Assembly (NCBI RefSeq): GCF_040954645.1
Contig: NC_092810.1
Span: forward strand, 15,322,877 to 15,386,876
Length of the DNA stretch: 64,000 nt
Direction of reading: 5' to 3'
Source: Diabrotica undecimpunctata
Lineage: Eukaryota; Arthropoda; Insecta; Coleoptera; Chrysomelidae
Below the pieces are notes generated by a model. The model was not told the DNA's origin. It searched no databases and saw only the letters and a list, made by a program, of their open reading frames with translations. The position numbers and the translations under genes are program-made. This document shows, one piece after another, positions 1 to 9,415 of the stretch. Within the stretch, counting starts at the first letter, position 1, and each line of letters opens with the position of its first letter.

Positions 1-1
1 C

Positions 2-1396
2 TATATTTTTATTTACGAAGAAAGATGCGAAGTCTTTAGTAAAATAAGTGGTGAGGTTATTCTCATATATATCTTTCATACAACCATACTTTTGTCTGTG
101 TATAATACCTATAAAGCTGCTAATGACACTACTAGTAAACATAATATTTGAGAGAAATGCAAAGAGTATCATAAGGCCAATTAGAAACCTAAGCAAAGAC
201 TTTTTGGGTACTCGTGGTACTACAACTCCCAAAAAAATTATAAATGCATCGTAGACTATATCTCCAAATGATTCACGGTATTTTATTATGGTGAATTTTT
301 GACGGTTCACTAACCAAGTTAATATTATCAGTAAAAACAAAGTTAAGAGAACTAATGTAACTATTACGTTGTTAACAGCTACGGTGTAAACAAAGACTGG
401 TTTATTAGGTACACACCATATCAGACTGTCTTGATAGATTGGAAAACTTATGCTAAAGTATAACATTCGCTCATAATATGCAGTGTAGCCCCCAATTAAA
501 ACATCGTACCGATTTTTGTAAAGATCTTTAAATTCATTAGTAAGAATGCCATTTACTGAACAATGTCCTCGAGCGTGGTTGAATTTTGTTGGTTTATAAG
601 TCATTTGAACATTTATATATTTTGCGAAGCTATTTAGCAAGTCTACTTCTAAACCGGGACGATCGTGATTGAGGGTGTTGTTGGAGTTAATAGCAAATGG
701 AGCCCTTGGAAAATATGTTACTCTTACTGTCCATTTACTCTTCCTTTTAGGCATATGGCTTTGGTTAGGTCCTTGCAAAAATATACCATCTCTACATATA
801 ACAGTTGGATGAGTTTTTCTTGTTGGAATAAAGTATGGAGACTCAGAATAAATATTGAATAAAGAATTACCTTGTGGATTTGGAAGCATTATTACTACTT
901 TTGTAATATCTTCTTTCCACAAGATCTTAAAAATCTGATCAGCTTTTTCATTGGTTTTACTAAAAAGTTGGTGGGAAACAATTAGAAATTGTGCTTTTGA
1001 AACCCAACTGTAAATCCTCTTCAATTTTTTAATCGACAGAATAAACTCTTTATCTGTTTTTATCTCTATAATTAAATGTGTAAAAGTTTCCTTTTTAATT
1101 TTTTTATTTTTGTTCCTTGAAATATTTTTACCACCAAGATCTATAAGATTAAACGCACTTCCTTCGTATCTGAATAGAGCTTCCATCAAAATGTTCTGAA
1201 ATGGTGACAACTGTGAGTAGTTCTCAAAAGCCACCATAGTACTAAAATATGAGGAATCAACAAAATATCTTCCGCAGAGTTGAACAGTACAAGCACTTAA
1301 AGACGAATGCATTTGAAAAGCTTTTAAGAAATCTAATGTTATGTTTGCGTTTATGTTAACCAACGCAATAAAAAAGTATAACATTATTAAAAACAT
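2..1396 (-). CDS. Divergent ionotropic receptor (IR), partial: C-terminus off the left edge
   Basis: The minus strand is open for 465 codons from the ATG at 1396 to the window edge with no stop, so it looks like an intact gene whose last ~160 codons are outside. It aligns along its whole length with the complete IR at 11342-13216: signal-peptide-like start, shared NINANITL, IYSW, KADxIFKILW, then the ligand-binding S1 region, the first membrane segment, the pore region and the third membrane segment (LRFLIGLMILFAFLSN). Insect IRs are ionotropic-glutamate-receptor relatives acting as ligand-gated cation channels in dendrites of sensory neurons. The sequence is far from the glutamate-binding consensus, as in divergent, mostly gustatory or contact-sensing IR clades. 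It has a lysine-rich insertion of about ten residues near residue 93 relative to its paralogue. The ligand is unknown. No intron is seen. Confidence 0.85.
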   Translation of the reverse strand, partial: MFLIMLYFFIALVNINANITLDFLKAFQMHSSLSACTVQLCGRYFVDSSYFSTMVAFENYSQLSPFQNILMEALFRYEGSAFNLIDLGGKNISRNKNKKIKKETFTHLIIEIKTDKEFILSIKKLKRIYSWVSKAQFLIVSHQLFSKTNEKADQIFKILWKEDITKVVIMLPNPQGNSLFNIYSESPYFIPTRKTHPTVICRDGIFLQGPNQSHMPKRKSKWTVRVTYFPRAPFAINSNNTLNHDRPGLEVDLLNSFAKYINVQMTYKPTKFNHARGHCSVNGILTNEFKDLYKNRYDVLIGGYTAYYERMLYFSISFPIYQDSLIWCVPNKPVFVYTVAVNNVIVTLVLLTLFLLIILTWLVNRQKFTIIKYRESFGDIVYDAFIIFLGVVVPRVPKKSLLRFLIGLMILFAFLSNIMFTSSVISSFIGIIHRQKYGCMKDIYENNLTTYFTKDFASFFVNKNI

Positions 1397-1530
1397 TATG
1401 TCGATTAAGATTGAAAAAACTATTATTGAAATATTCTATTTAAATACCAACAATCCCATAAGCAAAAATTAAATATGTTATAACATTAGTTTGCTTTTAA
1501 CGAATTTTTCCTGCAATAAAAAATTATTAT
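1397..1530 (-). promoter_or_regulatory. Conserved 5' flank of the partial IR gene
   Basis: About 125 bases immediately upstream of the start align with 13217-13350, upstream of the second IR gene. The best matches are blocks such as AGCAAAAAT, ATAACAT and GCTTTTAACGA. Surrounding intergenic DNA shows no such similarity. This probably marks the extent of the old gene duplication, and the retained blocks may hold promoter elements. No exact TATA box or initiator is assigned. Confidence 0.4.
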
Positions 1531-1859
1531 CCATTACCCAAGTTATCCATGCACGTACAGAAAATCATACGTTCGGATCTCGAAGTAAAGACGTTGAAGA
1601 ATTTTCTAATCATAAAAAAGACAACCTTTTTTTTAATTGCCGTTTTGTCAGATTTCAGTAAGAGCCTAAGAAGGTATCCATTGAATTCTGACAGCCAACG
1701 GTAGGGGAAATCTTTTTTAGACATCTACGTCACGAAACAAGACACCCTGGCAAAAATAAAAAAACTAAAAATGTATAAATAACCATACCTATTACCGTAA
1801 ATCAGAAAATGTTTCACACGTTATGCCATAAACTATAATAAATAATATTAACCATAAAT
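1531..1859. other. Intergenic, nothing recognised
   Basis: AT-rich spacer between the IR upstream flank and an old R1-type LINE. Short open frames here show no family resemblance. Confidence 0.5.
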
Positions 1860-4345
1860 TTCAGATCCTTGGCTCAATTTCCTCCTCTATCCACCTGCTT
1901 CTTTTTCTTCATCGCCCCAGAAATCAGACAGTGTACTTCTCTCCATTTTTACTGTCGTCTCAACATTATGTTTACAACGTTTCTTTCATCCAGTCCGAAA
2001 CCCATTCGCCTTTCGAAATCTCCCCTCTCATTTGGCCATCTCTGGCAGTTAAGAATGTGGGTGGGAACGTCCAAAACTACCATGTCCGGTCAGAAACTGC
2101 GTCAGGAAGTAGTCTAGTTACTTGAATTTACATTCCCACCACGGAATCAAATTTCTTTCTTTCTGCCACTCTACTATCGTTCTTTTTCTCTGATTCTCAT
2201 CTATATTTACATCCATCCTCCTCGTATACACCCTCGATCGCTCTTTGCACAACAAAACGATCGGTATTACCGCTCCAATGACATATAGAACCTTATTTGA
2301 AACTGTCCTATATGCGCTAGATGCCTTGAGGAGCATTCGCCTTTGCAAAGTCTCCATCAGCTTAGCGTGTTTTGCAGTGTTTAGTACGTTACATCACACG
2401 GAGGCAGCATAGGTTACCACTGACTGGAAAACTCCGTTTAACACCTTTCTTTTGGTGCTACCTGGGCCTCCAATGTTTGGCATCAGCCGTATCAATGCTT
2501 CCAGATTTCGGTTCGCCTTCTCTACCGTCTTTTTAAGTGTACTCCGAACCTTAGTCCTTTTGACAACCAGACTCCCAGATACTAAATCGATTTAACCGGT
2601 GCAACCTCCACACCTTCCACTATAAATCGAACAGAGGATTTTTCCCGGTCTCCTTTAAGAACCAACACCTCAGTTTTCTGAGGGGCTAGCTGTAGATCGT
2701 TCTTTCTGATCTACGTACTAATGCGACACAGGGCTCTCTTTAGCTGCATAAGCCATGTCCGTTTTCTCCGACTCTCCTTCGCAACCAGTGCTAGATCCGG
2801 CATAAGCTACAAAAGTGCATCCCCTTGGCATCTGTAGCCTCAACACCCCGTTGTACAGGACATTTCACAGGATGGGACCTAGTACTGAACCCTGCAAAAC
2901 ATCCTGCGACAAACTGATGTTGGTATCTTTTTCTCTTATGGACCTGTCACTAAATTATCTGTCAATTACATTGACCAGATACTCACTAACGCCAATTTTC
3001 TCAGCCTGGACGTGTTTTTTTTCCCATGATGCCGTATTATTGGCATTCTTGACATCAAGCAGGATGAGAGCCACTCATCTCTTTGTATCCTGCGTAACTA
3101 AAGAGGTTACTTCTGTGGCCGCATCTATTGTAGACCTTTTGGCCCTAAAACCATATTGGCGGTCGCGCATGCTTTTCTTCTAGCTCTCGCTCAAGGCGGC
3201 CTTTTACGAGCTATTCATACAATTTAGCTATCGAACTAAGAAGACAAATTTGCCGAAATCGTACCTCTTCTTCTTCACGTCTACCTTTTGGGATAAACAC
3301 AACCTTAGCTTTTTTCAACATTGTTGGAAACTGCTGTTGTTCAAACAGTTTGTTTAGCAATGACTCCATCCATACCTTTCGGCACTTTATCCGTCCAACA
3401 GCCTCGCCGAGTTCCAACTCAGTAAAAGGTTTCGCAATCTACGAAACCAATAACCCTTTCACTCCTATCCTCCACCTGAGGAAAAAGTTCCTGTATTAAA
3501 GGGGCTGTTTCTCCTTCTCAGGCAGGAGTTAGGGTGTCTTTTTCTCCTTCAATTCGGTATAGACAATCTTGAAGGATTGGCCCAGATATCCCTTTCGAGA
3601 TTCTGAAGCAGATTATTCCACCTTTCTTTCTTAGATCTTCCTATTTATTCATGAATTTATTTATTCTCTATTTCAAATATCCTGCTTGTACTCTTCTTAA
3701 CTTCTTACATCCCCTTCTTACTCTCATGCAATTTGTCCTCAGATTTTCAAGCTGCTCGTTCCACCAGTATGGATGTTTTCTTTCATACTTTCCATTTGAT
3801 CTTACACAAGCCAACTCCTGTGCATCACTTAAACCCTCTTTAAGTCACGCACATTCTCATATCCCGGACCAATCAAGCCAAAAGCATTTACACAAACCTC
3901 CTCATTTAAACATCTCTTTGAATTGATATCCCCATTTTTACGTTTCTGTGTTTTGCTAGCTATTTCAAAACTCACATACTTGTGTAAGCTAAGCGATTCT
4001 TCTTCCAAAACAGTCCAGCTTACGACCTGTTTAGAAATGTCGTTGAAACCAGTGTCATGTCCAGAAAGGATCAACTATTACCTCTCACGAATGTAGCTGC
4101 CTTACCGTCATTCAACACGGTAAGCCCCATGGCGTGAATCCATTCTGATAGGTATTTTCGTCTCCCATCTTGCACTCGTGGATTCCACGATCCTTCGCAT
4201 TTAGGTCACCAGCTATGAAGATTGGTGCAGGGGCATTCTAGCCTCTTGCATAATCGAGTCAATGTACTCTTCATATACTCGAAGCGAGATATTCGGTGAA
4301 TATATTTATACACTACCAGGTTTCCGACATATACCTTAACATAAC
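1860..4345 (-). mobile_element. Decayed R1-clade LINE (endonuclease, RT, C-terminal region)
   Basis: Read on the minus strand, pieces of one R1/TRAS-like ORF2 occur in order, separated by frameshifts and stops. Around 4090-4230 is the AP-endonuclease stretch, with GDLNAK then LTVLNDG and TFVRG in a shifted frame. Around 3211-3417 is the start of the reverse transcriptase (KKAKVVFIPKG). At 2118-2357 is the R1 hallmark SSAYRTVS...VIGAVIPIVLL. At about 1990-2115 is the LTQFLTGHGSFGR motif leading into the C-terminal zinc region. No frame is intact, so it is a dead remnant. There is no sign of 28S rDNA flanks, so it does not sit in the classical R1 site. Confidence 0.75.
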
Positions 4346-4389
4346 CATTCTTAACGGAGTGTCTGGTAATGCCAGCTCCTCATTTCACC

Positions 4390-5262
4390 ACGTTAATATA
4401 AATAACTTACAGATGTAACCAAATTTTGCGTTTTGTCAGAGTTAAGTCTTAGTTTGTTTGCTGCAAACCACGTGATAGATTTAGTAGAAACTTTCTCATG
4501 ATACATTTTTAAATCACCATTATTTTTTCCAGATATAACTTATGTCGTATCATCTGCGAATTGTATGGATTTGTACGGAGATATGAATTTAGGCAAATCG
4601 TTGACATAAATAATAAACAAAAGAGGTCCTAAGCCCGAACCTTGTGGGATTCCATGTTTTACGGAGAGAAAATCGATGACCTGTAGACACTACCGCCTGC
4701 TGTTTGCCACAGAGATAAGAATTTATAAGCTTAAGAGGGATACCTCTGATTTTATAGTGATTTAATTTGTGGAGCAAATTGTCTTGTGAAACGAAATCAA
4801 AAGCCTTCAAAAAGTCGCAAAGACAAATTGCTATGCGATTACCGCGTTCAAGCATGCCAATCTCTTTTCTCACAACATAAAATACGTTCTTCTACAATCG
4901 TAGTACAACGAGAACTTCTAAATCCACATTGTGAGTTTCTAAAGTTATTATTTGACTTAAAATAGGAATAAAATGGTTGTTTGATAACTTTTTCAATCAC
5001 TTTCTCAAAAGTAGAAACAATGCTTATGGGTCTGTAATTGTCAGTTTTTGAGGAGTCACCTTTTTTGTAGATAGGTAGTACTTTTAACTCCTTTAGTACT
5101 TCCGGAAATGCTCCAGTTGATAAAATGAAATTAAAAAGATGAATGAAAGGTGTAAAAACTATTTGGTAAGTTTCTTTTAAAATTTTGCTATTGATTTCGT
5201 GAACGTCATTACAATTAGAATTACTAAGAGACTTTATTATTTGAGAGACCTCTTCCACCCCT
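4390..5262 (-). mobile_element. LINE reverse-transcriptase fragment (jockey/CR1-like), frameshifted
   Basis: The minus strand carries the fingers and palm of a non-LTR reverse transcriptase. A frame at 4848-5258 has LPIYKKGD..NYRPISIVSTFEKVIEKV. A frame at 4589-4873 has CDFLKAFDFVSQDNLLHKL..YKIRG. A shifted continuation has GLGPLLFIIYVNDLP and FADDT near 4550-4640. The catalytic Asp pair is visible but at least two frameshifts and a stop just after FADDT break the frame. It begins abruptly at both ends. Clade placement is approximate. Confidence 0.7.
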
Positions 5263-6055
5263 TACTCGGAGAATTACAATCCTAAAATTCCACGTAGAAT
5301 TCGAAAATAAAATGAAAAATATGAGGTTCTATTTAAAATACCAATAACTGTTTAAAAAATATATTAAAGATTGCCCTCATATATGAATTACAGAAGAAGA
5401 TATAATTCATTTTTAATAAAATTCATTATATCATATTATAATGTAGTGCTCAACTACAAAAAGAGGTGCTAAAATTTTATTAACACGATATTTACCAGAC
5501 CGGGAGATATTTCTTCCTTCCTTCCTTTTACGATTTGCCAATAACAAGCCAATTTTCGTGAAAAACTTTGCATATTTCACCAAATGAATTCCGCAAATTT
5601 TCATTATTTCGTAGTCACTGAAATAAAAGTTCAGAGGCGTCTCTTTTCTTTTTGTGGATTCTTGTGGAAGGTAGCTCCATGTCCATTTATAGTACCATTA
5701 TTGTGGAAAGTTCTGAATCTTACCACAATTTATTTGGGTAACGGAGAAATGGTTGTAAATTTAACTGGATGATGTTCCAGTAAGTGTTTGATAAATCAAA
5801 TGGTTTTGTTTCTGGAGCTATATCAACTTTTTCTGCCAAAGTTATTGCAGATGTGTTGGAAACAAGGTCTATAAGCTGAGGGTATTGTTTTTATCTGTAA
5901 AATCCTTCTCGTACAATCGATTGTACATGATTTATTTATTTTTATCTTATCTGCTATTTCGGCATTTCTTAGGAAAGTATTTAAAGTATATAGCATACTA
6001 TTTAATTAAGTTGTAACAGTAAATAATCAAATAAAAGTGAAAATACCAAAAACTT
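5263..6055. other. No gene seen
   Basis: AT-rich DNA with only short open frames; nothing with family resemblance was recognised on either strand. Confidence 0.4.
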
Positions 6056-6061
6056 ACTAAT

Positions 6062-6273
6062 TTATTTGGTGGCGCTGGGTCTTCTGAACCCGACATATCC
6101 TTTTTCAATAAACAAAAGATTGTAGTACCCTGTTCAAACGCCTGAGTTGTACTGTCGGCGAAGATAGAAACATAGTTGCATGGTTTTATTCACATTGCTG
6201 TTGCCAACGGATTTCTGTGCAGTTAAAAGTAGGTTCGGGTTTCACAGACCCGGCTCTACCACCGCGGGGTTAA
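6062..6273. repeat. Candidate piggyBac-type MITE (imperfect terminal inverted repeats)
   Basis: Two arms, roughly 6067-6095 and 6232-6262, are imperfect inverted copies of each other. Each holds a short internal palindrome of the form GGGTC(n)GACCC or GGGTCTTCTGAACCC. The right end runs CCGCGGGG directly into TTAA (6270-6273), the target preferred by piggyBac transposons. The left TTAA is not preserved (CTAATTTA). No coding capacity. Identity as a non-autonomous piggyBac relative is inference. Confidence 0.35.
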
Positions 6274-7053
6274 TTTGTTTACTTTTAATAAACAAAACCC
6301 TATGAAAGTAAAGATTCTTAACACTAATAATAATAAGAAAAAGAAAGCACGAATTTTGTAAAACTTGTATCTTGTTTAGATTTAACGAAAGCTTTTTCCT
6401 ATTATTAGTACTACTGTTTGAGTTTTTATAATCTTATAAATTTACTCATTTGCTCCAACATTTCATAAATCGGTTATAAATGATTGCATGTTAAATCCAT
6501 ATACAACTTTACAAGAATTACATTTCGATAAAACAATTAGGCATGTAAAATAAGAATTATATTATTTCGTTTACGTTTATTGTAATCAGTGAAATATTCG
6601 ACATGCACGCATTTGTGGGCACGTGTTAATTCATGTGATTGTTCCTCATGATTTTACATTTATGGCATTACACGATTTTTCCATTACCTACCTAAAATCA
6701 AATGGCACCGGCCATTTTTTGGAAACTTTTCTACATTTTGTTTAAATTTGAAGTAAAATGATTGATTTTAAATAAAGCTTTCAAATATTTTATATTTTGG
6801 AAAATTATCTTTCAAGTCAATATAACGTTAACAAATAATATTATTTATAGTACTTAAACTTAAATAAATATATAATTATTACCGTAAAAATTGATGATAA
6901 GTTAAGAAAAGCTACTATTAAACATTTTGTTGTAATTTATTTTGATTATTCTACCACCACGTTCGTAATGGTATGCGATTCTCTGTAAGATGTAATCAAA
7001 TAGTCCATAACATTTTTTCTTATATTACTTGTCAACTATCAATAATTAATGAA
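6274..7053. other. No gene seen
   Basis: AT-rich spacer with short homopolymer and TTAA-rich stretches; no coding signal. Confidence 0.4.
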
Positions 7054-7147
7054 CGAACTGTTTAATAATTTAATTAATTAATTAATTAAGCGCTTTATTA
7101 ATTACCGCTTATTAACCGCTTAATTAATTAAGCGAACTGTTTAATAA
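7054..7147. repeat. TTAA-rich palindromic block bounded by a 15-bp direct repeat
   Basis: CGAACTGTTTAATAA occurs at 7054-7068 and 7133-7147. Between them are (TTAA)n runs and repeated CGCTT words. An 18-bp perfect palindrome, CGCTTAATTAATTAAGCG, lies at 7117-7134. The truncated 5' end of an RTE copy abuts the right repeat. Confidence 0.5.
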
Positions 7148-7190
7148 ATGCTTACATGCGGGTACGATTCCTAAAGACTGGAACAATGCG

Positions 7191-8501
7191 GTGATAGTCT
7201 TGTTACACAAAAAAGGTGATATTACTAAATTAGAAAATTATAGACCCATCAGCCTCTTGACACATATGTATAAACTCTTTATGAAAATCTTAACAAAGAG
7301 ACTAACACCTAAACTAGATTTCTATCAGCCCAAAGAACAGGCAGGCTTTAGGAGAGGATATGGCACAAATGACCATTTGCACACCATAAAGATCTTAATT
7401 GAAAAATGCATCGAGTACAACATACCACTGGTTCTTGCATTTGTCGATTACGAGAAGGCTTTTGATACTGTAGAGTTTGAAACCGTACTGGAAGCCCTAA
7501 ATCAAAGCCGAATAGATTACAGGTACACGTCACTAATCAAAAACATCTACGAGAACGCTACATCAAGTATACGACTACCCGAAGACACAGAAAAATTCAG
7601 CTTAGGTCGAGGAGTAAGACAAAGAGACAATATTTCACCAAAATTGTTCACGGCAGCTCTAGAGTCAATATTTAAGAACACCCAATGGCAAGATATGGGC
7701 ATCAATATAGATGGAGAAAGATTAAATCATCTGAGGTTTGCAGATGAGGTCGTATTAATCGCAGATAACTTACAGGATACGGTTTCTATGCTACATTCGC
7801 TTAAAAGTCTGTCTGAAAGAGCAGGATTAAAGATAAACTTTGAGAAAACTAAACTTATGACAAATCTCGTAATGAGTGGAAATATAACTATCGACAATAA
7901 TACCATACAACAAACAGACACTTACAAATATCTGGGACACGAGATCAAAATAAACAGAGACAATCAAACAAATGAAATACAGAGGCGAATAGGCCTGACA
8001 TGGGCAGCATTTGGCAAACTAAGCCATATTCTAAAAAGTTCAATTCCCATGTGTCTCAAGCGAAAAGTTTATAACCAATGTGTTTTGCCTGTACAAACTT
8101 ATGGAGCAGAGACTTTAACACTCACGCAGAAATCTGCGAATAAACTAAGAGTTACACAACGAGCCATGGAACGTGCAATGCTGAATGTGAGCCTCCGAGA
8201 CCACATAACAAACCGACAAATCAGGCAAAGATCAGGAGTTCAAGACGTCATCGAAAGAACCACGAGACTTAAGTGGAACTGGGCAGGACACTTAGCCAGA
8301 ACACAAGATGGACGATGGACAAGACGAATTATGGAATGGAGGCCCAGAAATTATAAAAGAAGCCGAGGACGACCACCGACTAGATGGACCGACGACATAA
8401 AAAGAGTAGCGGGAAACTGGCTACAAGCGGCCCAGTGTAGAGAACACTGGAAAGAACTGAGGGAGGCCTATGTCCAGCAGTGGACGGGATTGGCTGATTG
8501 A
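7191..8501 (+). CDS. RTE-clade LINE reverse transcriptase, 5'-truncated, catalytic residue changed
   Basis: An uninterrupted 436-codon frame covers the RT domain and C-terminal extension of an RTE-type LINE; coding similarity begins near 7148 (IPKDWNNA). Visible landmarks are LHKKGD..NYRPISLL, the first catalytic Asp in FVDYEKAFD (about residue 86), GVRQRD (usual GVRQGD) at about 141-146, and FADE at 183-186 where FADD is expected. Downstream are the C-terminal signatures YKYLGHEI, GAETLTLT, KLKWNWAGHLAR and REAYVQQWT, matching the layout of lepidopteran RTE proteins. The endonuclease is missing, so the copy was truncated at insertion. The Asp-to-Glu change and altered GVRQGD predict an inactive enzyme despite the long open frame. 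Confidence 0.8.
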   Translation: MIVLLHKKGDITKLENYRPISLLTHMYKLFMKILTKRLTPKLDFYQPKEQAGFRRGYGTNDHLHTIKILIEKCIEYNIPLVLAFVDYEKAFDTVEFETVLEALNQSRIDYRYTSLIKNIYENATSSIRLPEDTEKFSLGRGVRQRDNISPKLFTAALESIFKNTQWQDMGINIDGERLNHLRFADEVVLIADNLQDTVSMLHSLKSLSERAGLKINFEKTKLMTNLVMSGNITIDNNTIQQTDTYKYLGHEIKINRDNQTNEIQRRIGLTWAAFGKLSHILKSSIPMCLKRKVYNQCVLPVQTYGAETLTLTQKSANKLRVTQRAMERAMLNVSLRDHITNRQIRQRSGVQDVIERTTRLKWNWAGHLARTQDGRWTRRIMEWRPRNYKRSRGRPPTRWTDDIKRVAGNWLQAAQCREHWKELREAYVQQWTGLAD

Positions 8502-8505
8502 TGAT

Positions 8506-9184
8506 CAATAATTAAATGATGACAAAAAGAAAATTTCCAAGAAAGACAATTAAAAAAGAAAATTTCCTAAAATCGAGGACTTGCTGTAGGTTGGTTAGAA
8601 AGAGTTCGTCGTTTTATATCACTTTTAATATTACTGTAATTACTATTTTATTGGGAATAAGCCTTAATTAAAGATTAAAATAATTCTATTGACGTTTCAA
8701 TGGAAATTGCAACGTTACAACATCTAGTTACATCATCTGTAAAGGTATGTGCAACCCATTTTTATTCATAAATACAAGAAAAGCGTGTATTTAGGTATAT
8801 AAAATTGAATTGTTTCCCTTTTCCGAACCATTTTTAGGTTAGGAGTCGTTTATTTACATAAAAAGTTAGTTTGTACCACGCCGAGTTGCCTTTATTGTAC
8901 CAGTACACTTACAGATACCATTGGGTATTTAAGACGTACTTATTTTTAAAAATAAATAAATAAAACACACTGTTATTGTGCGTTCTAGATTCCCAAAGAA
9001 AAATATGGGACTCTTCAAACATTTTGTAGTGGGATTAAATGAATGCTGCAGGTAGCATGGAGTCCTTAAGCTTACCTTACTCCAAGTAAGGGGACCAATG
9101 TCAAAGCAAATGAAGAATCGAAGGCTTTTGGCTGAGGTAGTCTGTTACCAACAGTAGTGGAGAAGGAGCTAGTTGATCACGGTC
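8506..9184. other. No gene seen
   Basis: RTE 3' tail remnants (TGATGATCA, ATGATGAC) followed by AT-rich spacer; no coding feature recognised. Confidence 0.4.
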
Positions 9185-9322
9185 AATATAATCGCGCTCA
9201 ATAGTTGATAAGCTGTCAACACCTCCTTTAGTTGTATTGTAATAAGCGATTATTTCAGGCTTACCAGTAGAGTTATCGACTTCATCGTAATGATGCATCG
9301 AAGAAACCAGTATAACAGCTAA
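9185..9322 (-). pseudogene. piggyBac transposase fragment
   Basis: On the minus strand a short frame reads VSSMHHYDEVDNSTGKPEII followed by YYNTTKGGVDSL. This is the region of piggyBac-family transposases around the last catalytic Asp (TKGGVD). Only about 45 codons survive, with no terminal repeats nearby, so it is an isolated relic. Confidence 0.7.
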
Positions 9323-9415
9323 TAAATAACAAAATGCATATCATTTGCTTTAATTGAACTGTTCTCTCTTACGTGACAGTCGTCTTTAGTGACCAGCTTT
9401 TGATTCCCTAAGGGT

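Noticed and set aside
2815..3183. 122-aa plus-strand frame
   Set aside because: Shadow of the antisense R1-type LINE.
6225..6262. GGTTCGGG-like stretch resembling a tRNA T-arm
   Set aside because: No acceptor stem, D-arm or anticodon arm can be built; better explained as a transposon end.
7741..7760. FADE in the RTE considered as a reading error
   Set aside because: The base sequence GCAGATGAGGTC is unambiguous; kept as a real change in the given sequence.
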